Position numbers and translations under genes: made by a program. This document shows, piece by piece, positions 3,876 through 9,319 of a stretch of 9,319 nt of DNA (position 1 is the stretch's first letter; each line of letters opens with the position of its first letter). Below the pieces are notes generated by a model that worked only from the letters and a program-made list of their open reading frames with translations, made no database searches and was not told where the DNA came from. The stretch comes from Candidatus Uhrbacteria bacterium (GTDB lineage: Bacteria; Patescibacteriota; Patescibacteriia; JACQSD01), in contig JACQSD010000084.1 in the NCBI GenBank assembly GCA_016206165.1, positions 1 through 9,319 of the forward strand, read 5' to 3'.

Positions 3876-6133
3876 AACGTGCATTCCTTTTTACTACACC
3901 GTACCGTGTCTTTTGCTCCATAGACGAGGAGTGATTTACACGTCGGGCACGATGCACCCGTTGGTTTTGACCAGAGCGCAAATGTGCATTCCGGATAGCG
4001 ATTGCATGCATAGAATGTGCGCCCGCCCTTTTTTGATCGCTTTGCGACAATATCGCCCTCTTTGCACTCCGGACATTTCACCCCCGTTTTCTTCTCAATT
4101 GATTTTATGGTTTTACACTCTGGATATTGAGAACAAGAAAGAAATGGACCGAAGCGTCCACGTTTCACGATCATCGGTGCGCCGCAGGTCGCACATTTTT
4201 CATCCGTTGTTATTGGCGCCTCAATCACTTCTTTCCCCTCGGCATTTTTTGTGAGTTGTTTTGTGTTCCGACATTCCGGGAATCCAGTGCAGGCAAGGAA
4301 TCGTCCAAAGCGCCCGGTTTTAATAACCATCGGTTTCCCACACTTGTCGCAGATCTCCTCGGTTTTTTCTTCAGTGATTGCTTTTTTTGTGAGTGTCTCT
4401 TCCTTTGCTTTAAGATTTGCTTTGAATGGTTCGTAGAATGTGGCAAGGATTGGCTGCCAATCTTTCGTTCCCTCAGCAATACCATCGAGTGCATTTTCCA
4501 TGGTTGCAGTGAAGGTGTAGTTAACGATTTGTGGGAAGTGTTCAACAAGAAGATCATTGACAAGAATACCAATGTCGGTTGGTTTCAATTTTCTCCCCTC
4601 AATACGATCAACATATTTGCGGTCGATGATCGTGGCGATTGTTGGTGCATACGTTGATGGACGTCCAATATCATATTCTTCGAGCGCCTTGACGAGCGTT
4701 GCATCAGAATAGCGTGCAGGGGGTTCAGTGAAGTGTTGCTTCGGCTCGAGCGTCTCGCACACCACAGTTTCTTTTTCTTTGAGTGGAGGGAGGAGGGTTG
4801 TTTTGACGTCTGTTCCGAGCACCTTCAAAAAACCATCGAAGAGCACAACTGATCCGGATGCACGGAAGATGTATGGTGTTTTGTGTGTGCCAGTGGTTTC
4901 GATATCAACGGTCGTTGATTCGAGTTGCGCCTCCGTCATCTGTGATGCCACTGCACGGCGCCAGATGAGATCATAGAGCTCCCATTGGTTTTGCTCGAGG
5001 TACGCCCGGAGCGATTCTGGTGTGCGGAATGCGCTTGTGGGGCGGATTGCCTCGTGCGCTTCTTGTGCGAGTTTTGATTTTGTGGTGAATGTACGTGGCG
5101 CAGCCGGAGCATAATCAACCCCCACATTTTTTTTAATATACGATGCTGCTTCCGCAAGAAATTTTTCAGAAAGATGCACCGAATCGGTACGCATGTATGT
5201 GATGAGACCGATGGAACCCTCACCGCCAATGTCTACACCTTCATACAATTGTTGTGCGTACATCATCGTTTGTTTCGCAGAGAATCCAAGCTTATTGTTT
5301 GCATCCTGTTGCAAGGTTGATGTCGTCAATGGCGCCGATGGTGATCGCCTCGTCAGCTTTTTGGTGAGCGCAGCAACTGCATAGCGGCTCGCCGAGAGAT
5401 CAGTGACAATTTTTTTTGCCGCATCCTCGGTGGTGATGGAAAATTTTTCGAGTGGTGTGCCATCGATCGCCTGAAGTTTTGCCGGGAATGAGATTGTCTG
5501 CCCCTTCTCTCCACCATGAAACTGCGCGTCAATCGTCCAGTATTCTTCTGTTTTGAATGCCTGAATTTCGCGCTCGCGTTCGACAATGATGCGGACAGCA
5601 ACGGATTGTACGCGCCCCGCAGAGAGCCCGCGCGCGACTTTGCGCCAAAGGAGCGGGGAGAGTTCGTAGCCAACGAGGCGATCAAGAATACGTCGCGTCT
5701 GTTGTGCGTCCACGCGCTTCATGTCAACCACGCGCGGGTGTTCCAGCGCTTCTTTAATCGCGTCCTCGGTAATTTCATGAAATGCAATGCGCTCGACCGT
5801 TTTAGGATTTAGGGTTTTGGATTTAGAGTTTCCGAGGCCAAGGACCTCGGCGAGGTGCCACGCGATCGCCTCTCCCTCACGGTCTTCATCAGTTGCAAGG
5901 ATGAGGCCGTCTGCTTTCGCGAGCGCCGTCTTCAGGGCAGTGACTTGTTTTTTCTTGTCGGTCGGGATCACGTACGTTGGTGTAAATCCATGTTCAACGT
6001 CGACTCCGAGTTTACTCTTCGGGAGATCGCGAATATGGCCGTATGACGACAGCACAATATAATCTTTCCCAAGGAAACGGGAAATAGTCTTTGCTTTCGT
6101 TGGAGATTCGACGATAACAAGTTTTTTACTCAT
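3824..6133 (-). CDS. topA: DNA topoisomerase I (type IA)
   Basis: Relaxes negatively supercoiled DNA by transient single-strand cleavage. The start at MSKKLVIVESPTKAKT gives 769 residues; the 34-residue in-frame extension before it is translated REP palindrome and is rejected. The TOPRIM domain has E9 in VESPTKAKT and the acidic triad in TDEDREGEAI (D82, D84, E86). The catalytic tyrosine is Y313 in GLITYMRTDSVHLS. SAGRVQSVAVRIIVERERE (171-189) and RPSTYAPTI are further family motifs. The C-terminus has four cysteine clusters of topoisomerase zinc-ribbon type, starting near 595, 647, 687 and 729; the last is the most divergent. An unusual low-complexity stretch (about 102-112) lies between TOPRIM and the next domain. 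There is no Shine-Dalgarno, and a REP hairpin sits about 16 bases upstream of the start. rel follows downstream. Confidence 0.96.
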   Translation of the reverse strand: MSKKLVIVESPTKAKTISRFLGKDYIVLSSYGHIRDLPKSKLGVDVEHGFTPTYVIPTDKKKQVTALKTALAKADGLILATDEDREGEAIAWHLAEVLGLGNSKSKTLNPKTVERIAFHEITEDAIKEALEHPRVVDMKRVDAQQTRRILDRLVGYELSPLLWRKVARGLSAGRVQSVAVRIIVEREREIQAFKTEEYWTIDAQFHGGEKGQTISFPAKLQAIDGTPLEKFSITTEDAAKKIVTDLSASRYAVAALTKKLTRRSPSAPLTTSTLQQDANNKLGFSAKQTMMYAQQLYEGVDIGGEGSIGLITYMRTDSVHLSEKFLAEAASYIKKNVGVDYAPAAPRTFTTKSKLAQEAHEAIRPTSAFRTPESLRAYLEQNQWELYDLIWRRAVASQMTEAQLESTTVDIETTGTHKTPYIFRASGSVVLFDGFLKVLGTDVKTTLLPPLKEKETVVCETLEPKQHFTEPPARYSDATLVKALEEYDIGRPSTYAPTIATIIDRKYVDRIEGRKLKPTDIGILVNDLLVEHFPQIVNYTFTATMENALDGIAEGTKDWQPILATFYEPFKANLKAKEETLTKKAITEEKTEEICDKCGKPMVIKTGRFGRFLACTGFPECRNTKQLTKNAEGKEVIEAPITTDEKCATCGAPMIVKRGRFGPFLSCSQYPECKTIKSIEKKTGVKCPECKEGDIVAKRSKKGGRTFYACNRYPECTFALWSKPTGASCPTCKSLLVYGAKDTVRCSKKECTFTEERKNEGTQERSSVL
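5800..5831. repeat. telomere-like low-complexity repeat inside topA
   Basis: Degenerate units of TTTAGGAT, TTTAGGGT, TTTGGAT and TTTAGAGT are inserted in frame. They encode the linker NSKSKTLNPKT between the TOPRIM helix AWHLAEVLGLG and VERIAFHE. It looks like an intergenic-type repeat that invaded a coding region at a tolerant loop. Confidence 0.6.
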
Positions 6134-6148
6134 ATATTTTGTAGCGAT

Positions 6149-6232
6149 GGTAGCCGCGACCTTTAGGTCGCGCCGATCGCGCGCAGGCATTGGTTTGTGC
6201 ATGTTGGGCGTCGGCTGAAGCCGACGGCTACC
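6149..6232. repeat. REPIN: paired REP palindromes, copy 1
   Basis: The left unit starts GGTAGCC and contains palindrome CGCGACCTTTAGGTCGCG (6155-6172). The right unit is CGTCGGCTGAAGCCGACG then GCTACC (6209-6232). The outer GGTAGCC and GGCTACC are inverted, as in REPINs. It lies in the topA leader. Confidence 0.85.
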
Positions 6233-6250
6233 CATTGGTAATATCGGTGT

Positions 6251-6309
6251 GGTAGCCGCGACCTTTAGGTCGCGCCGATCATGTACGTCGGCTAAAGCCG
6301 CCGGCTACC
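6251..6309. repeat. REPIN, copy 2
   Basis: The left unit (6251-6275) has the same CGCGACC/GGTCGCG palindrome. The right unit (6286-6309) is CGTCGGCTAAAGCCG, then CCGGCTACC. Confidence 0.85.
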
Positions 6310-6327
6310 TATCGTATATCGATTATC

Positions 6328-6352
6328 GGTAGCCGCGACCTTTAGGTCGCGC
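6328..6352. repeat. single REP unit (left type)
   Basis: GGTAGCCGCGACCTTTAGGT then CGCG, without a right-hand partner nearby. It immediately precedes the candidate small RNA gene. Confidence 0.8.
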
Positions 6353-6380
6353 GTGGATACTGGGGAGTATATGTCATGGT

Positions 6381-6409
6381 TTGACCTTTCGTCAAAGACG
6401 CGGTATTCT
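6381..6409 (+). promoter_or_regulatory. candidate promoter of the 6416-6597 RNA
   Basis: TTGACC (6381-6386), a 17-base spacer and TATTCT (6404-6409). The -35 region overlaps a TTTGAC/GTCAAA inverted repeat (6380-6396), which could be an operator. Confidence 0.5.
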
Positions 6410-6415
6410 CGCATC

Positions 6416-6597
6416 GGTACGCGCGGGCATCGTCAATGGCCGATTGTGGTGTTTCTGGTATAGCTCGTAAGGAAGAGCGAAGACCAAAACGCGATAGCGC
6501 GTGCCATCTTTACGATGAGGGATCCTTCGCCCGCAAGCCCTCCGTGATGTGCGGGAGGTCGTTTGACTGAAAAGTCCGACGACCTTTTCATTTTTGT
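6416..6597 (+). ncRNA. candidate small structured RNA, about 180 nt
   Basis: This is a gene-free gap framed by a promoter-like pair of boxes and a terminator. Internal hairpins include ACGCGC (6419-6424) with GCGCGT (6497-6502), GCTC (6463-6466) with GAGC (6475-6478), CATC/GATG near 6506-6518, and CCCGCA (6530-6535) with TGCGGG (6550-6555). The 3' end is a hairpin, GGTCGT (6557-6562) with ACGACC (6579-6584) capped by a GAAA loop, followed by TTTTCATTTTT. I do not recognise the family: it lacks RNase P, tmRNA and SRP signatures. The 77-codon minus-strand ORF here starts inside a REP unit and looks spurious. Confidence 0.45.
6557..6595 (+). terminator. terminator of the candidate small RNA
   Basis: GGTCGT/ACGACC and GACT/AGTC stems around a GAAA loop, followed by a broken T-run (6585-6588, 6591-6595). 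Confidence 0.6.
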
Positions 6598-6599
6598 CT

Positions 6600-6652
6600 G
6601 TAGCCGCGACCTTCAGGTCGCGCATTTTCGCCGGCTAAAGCCGGCGGCTGCC
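6600..6652. repeat. REPIN, copy 3
   Basis: The left unit is CGCGACCTTCAGGTCGCG. The right unit is CGCCGGCTAAAGCCGGCG then GCTGCC. Relative to copy 1, the right stem has T-A changed to C-G on both arms, a compensatory change. Confidence 0.85.
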
Positions 6653-6670
6653 GATCGTCTACTCGGCTTT

Positions 6671-6729
6671 GGTAACCGCGACCTTGAGGTCGCGCTGGTC
6701 GTGTACGTCGGTTAAAACCGACGGCTACC
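6671..6729. repeat. REPIN, copy 4
   Basis: The left unit starts GGTAACCGCGACC. The right unit is CGTCGGTTAAAACCGACG then GCTACC, where GGCT/AGCC has become GGTT/AACC, another paired change. It lies directly downstream of the RAYT gene. Confidence 0.85.
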
Positions 6730-6751
6730 CGTATATCGATTATCGGTAGGG

Positions 6752-7222
6752 TTACCATTTCGAAAGATCGTAGAGGGTTGATCCTTTGTATGGATATTGC
6801 TTCCAATCCTCGACTATATCCTGGCGCACTGGGTTATTAAGAATATACCGAACATGTTTTTCAATATCCTCTTCTTTACGGAGAATATGATCATAGAAGT
6901 TTTTCTGCCAATGCATTTGTTTATTTTTGGCTAGCCAGAAACCACTCTGCTGTTTGAATGTGTGCATACACGTATACATATCTGCGGCATCGTCTTGTCC
7001 TTCGAGTAGGAGATGGCAATGATCAGGCATAAAGAGATACACATGTGCATCAATGTTGAATTTCTGTAGACATTTTTGAAGGAGTGATTTAATTGCGCCG
7101 ACCGTACTGCGATCACGAAAACAGTCGTTTCGATTCTCGACACAGCAGGTGAATGCGATTGGGTGACGGCCAATGTAGCATGACAATGGAAGGTGATGTG
7201 ATTTTTCCCGTACGTGTCCCAT
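6752..7222 (-). CDS. REP-associated tyrosine transposase (RAYT, Y1/HUH family)
   Basis: A single-strand DNA transposase-like HUH endonuclease related to IS200/IS605 TnpA, expected to recognise the flanking palindromes and probably to mobilise them. The 156-residue length fits the family. The HUH motif is HCH in VYLFMPDHCHLLLEG (about residues 62-76). The C-terminal helix HVRYILNNPVRQDIVEDW (about 122-139) carries the candidate catalytic tyrosine just before the family's NPV motif. KNFYDHILRKEEDIEKHVRY is also typical. The ORF is intact and bracketed by REP units at 6706-6729 and 7234-7257, with more copies on its downstream side. Start ATG 7222 has no Shine-Dalgarno. Confidence 0.9.
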   Translation of the reverse strand: MGHVREKSHHLPLSCYIGRHPIAFTCCVENRNDCFRDRSTVGAIKSLLQKCLQKFNIDAHVYLFMPDHCHLLLEGQDDAADMYTCMHTFKQQSGFWLAKNKQMHWQKNFYDHILRKEEDIEKHVRYILNNPVRQDIVEDWKQYPYKGSTLYDLSKW

Positions 7223-7233
7223 ATATTTTTTTT

Positions 7234-7257
7234 CGTCGGCTGAAGCCGACGGCTACC
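7234..7257. repeat. single REP unit (right type) upstream of RAYT
   Basis: CGTCGGCTGAAGCCGACG then GCTACC, identical to the right half of copy 1. It lies 12 bases before the RAYT start codon. GATCCGA repeats (7261-7289) separate it from dprA and run into the last dprA codons. Confidence 0.85.
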
Positions 7258-7278
7258 GTATGATCCGAATGATCCGAG

Positions 7279-8388
7279 TTATGATCCGATGACGTACAAC
7301 ATCCCACCGACGTGGCGGACTTTGCCTTTCATTTCCATCATCGTGAGCGTCGTCATCGCAGCAGGAGTGGCAAGCCCGGAGCGCGTGACCAGCTCGTCAA
7401 TATGCGTCGGTTCTTGGGAAAGACAAGGAAGCATTTTTTCCTCCTCTGGCGACTCGGGGAGGAGTACGCGATTCTCGAGGATTCGTGGCACGTCGTTCCA
7501 GTTCAAGATATCAAGCATGTCTTGTGCTTCGTTTACCGGATGTGCGCCTTGTTTCAAGAGCAAGTTCGTTCCTGCAGATTGCGGGGAGGTGATTGGCCCC
7601 GGAACCGCAAAGACTTCGCGATTTTCTTCAAGGGCAATGCGGGCAGTAATGAGCGCGCCGGATTCCTCTGCAGCTTCAATAACAAGGACGCCACGGGACA
7701 TTCCCGCGATAATCCGATTGCGATAGGGGAAGTGGTGGCGGAGTGGTTGAGTGCCCGGTGGGTATTCACCAAGGACACAACCGCCATGATCAACAATGTT
7801 TTGGACGAGATTTCGATTTTGTGCAGGATAAACATGTGCCGCATCAAGGCCAGAGCCGAGCACGGCAATGGTTCGGCCACCGGCAGCAAGAGTTGTCTCG
7901 TGTGCGACGGTATCAATGCCCATCGCAAGCCCACTCACGATCGTGATGCCGCCGCGTGCGAGCGGTTGCACAAGCATCGGCGTGATTTGTCGGCCGTATG
8001 TCGTGATCATGCGCGTGCCGACGACGCCAATACACGGAACATCAGGGAGCCCGAGCGTTCCTTTATAAAAAAGCAGCGCAGGTGGGTTGTAGAGTGTTTT
8101 TAAAAGCTCTGGATATTCTGGATCGCGGAGTGTGAGGACGTGAATATTTTCTCGATCACATGCAGCGAGGATTTCTTCACCACGAATGTTTTGTCGTTCC
8201 GTGAGCATCTCCTCGAGCACGGCTCCCTGGATTCCTGTACGTTCAAGTTCTGCTCGTGTTGCCCCCCACGCTTCTTTTGGCGACGGAAAAGCTTTGAGCA
8301 CTTTTTGCCAATGCAAAGGCCCGAATTTGGTCAGTGGCGTAAAAGAAACCCAGTATTTTAGTTCTTCATTTGACAATTGACTTGACAT
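7279..8388 (-). CDS. dprA: DNA processing protein DprA
   Basis: Binds incoming single-stranded DNA during natural transformation and loads RecA. 369 residues, usual family size. The N-terminal part (1-110) is the SAM-like region. The Rossmann core has GVVGTRMITTYG (121-132), IVSGLAMGIDTVAHE (150-164), AVLGSGLDAAHVYPAQNRNL (175-194), FPYRNRIIAGMSRGVLVIEA (220-239) and REVFAVPGPITSPQSAGTN (257-275). A C-terminal winged-helix segment (about 325-369) is present, as in full-length DprA. ATG 8388 fits the family N-terminus and lacks a Shine-Dalgarno. The start codon overlaps the -35 box of the divergent promoter at 8382, so expression of the two may be linked. topA nearby is a common partner. Confidence 0.96.
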   Translation of the reverse strand: MSSQLSNEELKYWVSFTPLTKFGPLHWQKVLKAFPSPKEAWGATRAELERTGIQGAVLEEMLTERQNIRGEEILAACDRENIHVLTLRDPEYPELLKTLYNPPALLFYKGTLGLPDVPCIGVVGTRMITTYGRQITPMLVQPLARGGITIVSGLAMGIDTVAHETTLAAGGRTIAVLGSGLDAAHVYPAQNRNLVQNIVDHGGCVLGEYPPGTQPLRHHFPYRNRIIAGMSRGVLVIEAAEESGALITARIALEENREVFAVPGPITSPQSAGTNLLLKQGAHPVNEAQDMLDILNWNDVPRILENRVLLPESPEEEKMLPCLSQEPTHIDELVTRSGLATPAAMTTLTMMEMKGKVRHVGGMLYVIGS

Positions 8389-8410
8389 GCGTGAGTAAAA
8401 TAGGTATATT
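8382..8410 (+). promoter_or_regulatory. strong sigma70-type promoter of the zinc-ribbon gene
   Basis: Consensus TTGACA (8382-8387), a 17-base spacer and TATATT (8405-8410) predict a start near 8417 and a leader of about 94 bases. The -35 box overlaps the dprA initiation codon on the other strand. Confidence 0.85.
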
Positions 8411-8439
8411 TGAATGGTTTCTTGTTGGTTGTTGTTTCT

Positions 8440-8510
8440 GTCCCTCTACTGTTGTTGGTCTGAGGCAAGAGCAGGGGGAGGGACTCACACCGTGAGAGGG
8501 GGTGAGTCCT
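8440..8510 (+). promoter_or_regulatory. leader with mutually exclusive hairpins over the ribosome binding site
   Basis: GTCCCTC (8440-8446) can pair with GAGGGAC (8478-8484). GGACTCAC (8481-8488) can pair with GTGAGTCC (8502-8509), enclosing the GAGGGGG ribosome binding site (8496-8502). CTCAC (8484-8488) can instead pair with GTGAG (8492-8496). The alternatives share bases, so they cannot coexist, which suggests control of translation. No known riboswitch consensus is recognised. Confidence 0.45.
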
Positions 8511-8720
8511 GTGGTAAAAGAAGGTAAGCGGCTCGGAGGTCCGGTACACATCTCGACTATCCTGAACGCGATGGTCAGGAAGGGCGAGATTCCGGATTTC
8601 CGCAAGCAGAGGCCGGCGTACGCGCCGCCGCTCTGTCAGCACTGCGGGTATCGTGATCCGTCGAGTCCTCGGGCTGACAAATGCCCGAACTGCGACGGGG
8701 AGTGGTTCCCCCGTAACTAA
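8511..8720 (+). CDS. 69-residue zinc-ribbon protein, function unknown
   Basis: I chose GTG 8511, because GAGGGGG at 8496-8502 sits 8 bases upstream; the GTG at 8502 lies inside that site. The N-terminal half is basic, VKEGKRLGGPVHISTILNAM then VRKGEIPDF. The C-terminal half has two CxxC knuckles, CQHC and CPNC, 18 residues apart and followed by GEWF, a single zinc-binding ribbon. There is no signal or membrane segment. It has its own strong promoter and a structured leader and is followed by a stable hairpin, so it is probably monocistronic. A nucleic-acid or ribosome-associated role would be a guess. Confidence 0.75.
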   Translation: MVKEGKRLGGPVHISTILNAMVRKGEIPDFRKQRPAYAPPLCQHCGYRDPSSPRADKCPNCDGEWFPRN

Positions 8721-8742
8721 CGCTTGCGGAGGCGAGCGTTCT

Positions 8743-8796
8743 CGGGTACTGTTTCTTCGGAAACGGTACCCGGTTTCATTTGCAAATTCTTTTTTT
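8743..8796 (+). terminator. stable UUCG hairpin with distal T-run
   Basis: CGGGTACTGTTTC (8743-8755) and GAAACGGTACCCG (8760-8772) form 13 bp (one T.G) around TTCG. The T-run (8790-8796) is about 17 bases further on, so it may be an RNA-stabilising hairpin rather than a classical terminator. Confidence 0.5.
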
Positions 8797-8809
8797 AATC
8801 TGCTACAAT
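8780..8809 (+). promoter_or_regulatory. candidate promoter of the 8817-8922 RNA
   Basis: TTGCAA (8780-8785), an 18-base spacer and TACAAT (8804-8809). The predicted start falls on the first base of the closing stem at 8817. Confidence 0.6.
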
Positions 8810-8816
8810 ATGTTTT

Positions 8817-8922
8817 GTCGGCGAGGGGTGAACGGGGCGAGCATCCTCCTATTCTCGCAAAAACAAGTAGCCACAAAGCCACGATATCCGCGCAACGTCT
8901 CGGGGGTCGTGCACTCGCCGAC
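8817..8922 (+). ncRNA. candidate structured RNA with closed ends, about 106 nt
   Basis: GTCGGCGAG (8817-8825) pairs perfectly with CTCGCCGAC (8914-8922) over 9 bp. Inside are GCGAG (8837-8841) with CTCGC (8854-8858) and CACGA (8880-8884) with TCGTG (8907-8911), giving a three-way-junction-like fold. The 5' end coincides with a predicted transcription start. No start codon with a usable ORF follows. It lacks the SRP tetraloop motif and a tRNA T-arm, so I cannot name a family. Confidence 0.5.
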
Positions 8923-8960
8923 TAGTACGAATACCACCTTATCCTTAAACCTCACCCTAA

Positions 8961-8982
8961 CCCTCTCCTATGAGGAGAGGGG
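8961..8982. repeat. short palindrome overlapping the pth stop codon
   Basis: CCCTCTCCT (8961-8969) pairs with AGGAGAGGG (8973-8981) around a short loop, preceded by CTCACCCTAA. It resembles dispersed CCCTCACCCTAACCCTCTCC-type repeats of many bacteria. It supplies the last codons (LPLSS) and stop of pth. Confidence 0.6.
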
Positions 8983-9319
8983 GAGTCTATTATAGAGGTT
9001 CATTGCCTTTGCAGGACCTTCGTTCAGGATAACGGACAGCGCCTCGCGCGCCGTGGCCGTTATTTTTTTTATGTTCGGAAGCTCTGTTTTTGAAAAACGC
9101 TTGAGGACATACGCAGCAGCATCCATGCGTTTCCGCGCAATACCGGCAACGCCGATACGGAGTCGTGTAAACTCTTTTGTGCCGAGCGCATTAATAATCG
9201 ACTGCACCCCGTTGTGTCCACCCGCACTTGCGTTTTTGGAAATGCGAATAGTCCCCAACGAAAGGTCTATATCATCATGGACAAGAATGAGATTGGTAAT
9301 TGGTAATTGGTAATTGGTA
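8968..9319 (-). CDS. pth: peptidyl-tRNA hydrolase, C-terminal part (cut by window edge)
   Basis: Hydrolyses the ester bond of peptidyl-tRNA released from stalled ribosomes. The frame runs off the right edge: the visible part reads TNYQLPITN, LILVHDDIDLSLGTIRI, then SAGGHNGVQSIINALG, TKEFTRLRIGVAGI and the usual helical tail. The catalytic-site aspartate (HDD) and the GGHNG histidine and asparagine are present. The N-terminal half with the active-site histidine lies outside the window. Initiation at the internal TTG at about 9258 would remove HDD, so it is not the real start. The last residues (RLPLSS) come from a palindromic repeat. Before LILVHDD there is a heptamer-repeat-encoded loop. Confidence 0.93.
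   Translation of the reverse strand, partial: TNYQLPITNLILVHDDIDLSLGTIRISKNASAGGHNGVQSIINALGTKEFTRLRIGVAGIARKRMDAAAYVLKRFSKTELPNIKKITATAREALSVILNEGPAKAMNLYNRLPLSS
9292..9319. repeat. heptamer tandem repeat inside pth
   Basis: Four exact units of ATTGGTA (TACCAAT on the coding strand) reach the window edge. Heptamers shift frame each unit, so the encoded period is NYQLPIT. The repeat lies in the loop before LILVHDDID and may continue outside. Confidence 0.85.

Noticed and set aside
3789..3884. 32-residue N-terminal extension of Rel
   Set aside because: It is encoded by C/T-rich low-complexity spacer overlapping the topA end; the family begins near MTTIDRLL.
6134..6235. 34-residue N-terminal extension of TopA
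   Set aside because: It is translated REP palindrome; the TOPRIM family begins at MSKKLVIVES.
6392..6625. 77-codon minus-strand ORF
   Set aside because: It starts within a REP unit, has no recognised motif, and overlaps a promoter-to-terminator RNA unit on the plus strand.
6149..6729. CRISPR array, because of regularly recurring palindromes
   Set aside because: Units differ in sequence and spacing, occur as inverted pairs, and a RAYT rather than cas genes is adjacent.
7312..8103. 263-codon plus-strand ORF
   Set aside because: It is a shadow of dprA, which has full family motifs in the other direction.
8780..8995. 71-codon plus-strand ORF
   Set aside because: It overlaps the promoter and structured RNA region and the pth 3' end, and contains translated repeat (LNLTLTLSYEERG).

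Overview
The window reads as a bacterial chromosome segment of moderate GC, most likely from a Patescibacteria/CPR-type organism. That assignment is an inference from five things: a short Rel protein, the topA/dprA neighbourhood, mostly Shine-Dalgarno-less starts, a group I intron in a tRNA, and many small palindromic or low-complexity insertions, some inside conserved genes. No 16S gene or other firm taxonomic marker is present.

Layout. 1-998 (plus): a tRNA cluster with an intact tRNA-Leu(CAA), an orphan tRNA-Leu(CAA) 3' half, a third tRNA-Leu(CAA) broken by two hairpin insertions, a structured stretch with no recognised gene, and initiator tRNA-fMet carrying a complete group I intron, ended by a terminator. 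1117-1770: an unrecognised 217-residue protein, followed by a partial copy of the fMet 3' end and a bidirectional terminator. 1874-2238 (minus): a self-contained transcription unit with a sigma70-type promoter and terminator, in which a complete CAU-anticodon tRNA is nested inside a second, split CAU tRNA. 2235-6133 (minus): rel (RelA/SpoT type) and topA. 6149-7257: paired palindromic REP units (REPINs), a probable small RNA gene and a RAYT transposase. 7279-8388 (minus): dprA. 8382-8922 (plus): a divergent promoter, a leader with competing hairpins, a 69-residue zinc-ribbon protein and a second probable structured RNA. 8968-9319 (minus): the C-terminal part of pth, containing a heptamer repeat.

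The main observation is that the tRNA genes are interrupted repeatedly in the same style. Removing the insertions restores canonical tRNA features: CT/CAAAA and CT/CATAA anticodon loops, a TT/CGATT T-loop and a TAGCT/CAG D-arm start. Every visible 5' junction follows a T, every insertion ends in G, and every 3' piece begins with C. These are the boundary bases of group I introns, yet only the fMet insertion has a group I core; the others are abutting hairpins or a hairpin enclosing another tRNA. Whether these are a new class of tRNA intron, remnants of integrations, or decaying copies cannot be decided from sequence alone.

The protein genes are housekeeping: alarmone control (rel), supercoiling (topA), DNA uptake/recombination (dprA) and peptidyl-tRNA recycling (pth). 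They are not obviously linked to the tRNA oddity except by sharing a genome that tolerates many small insertions.
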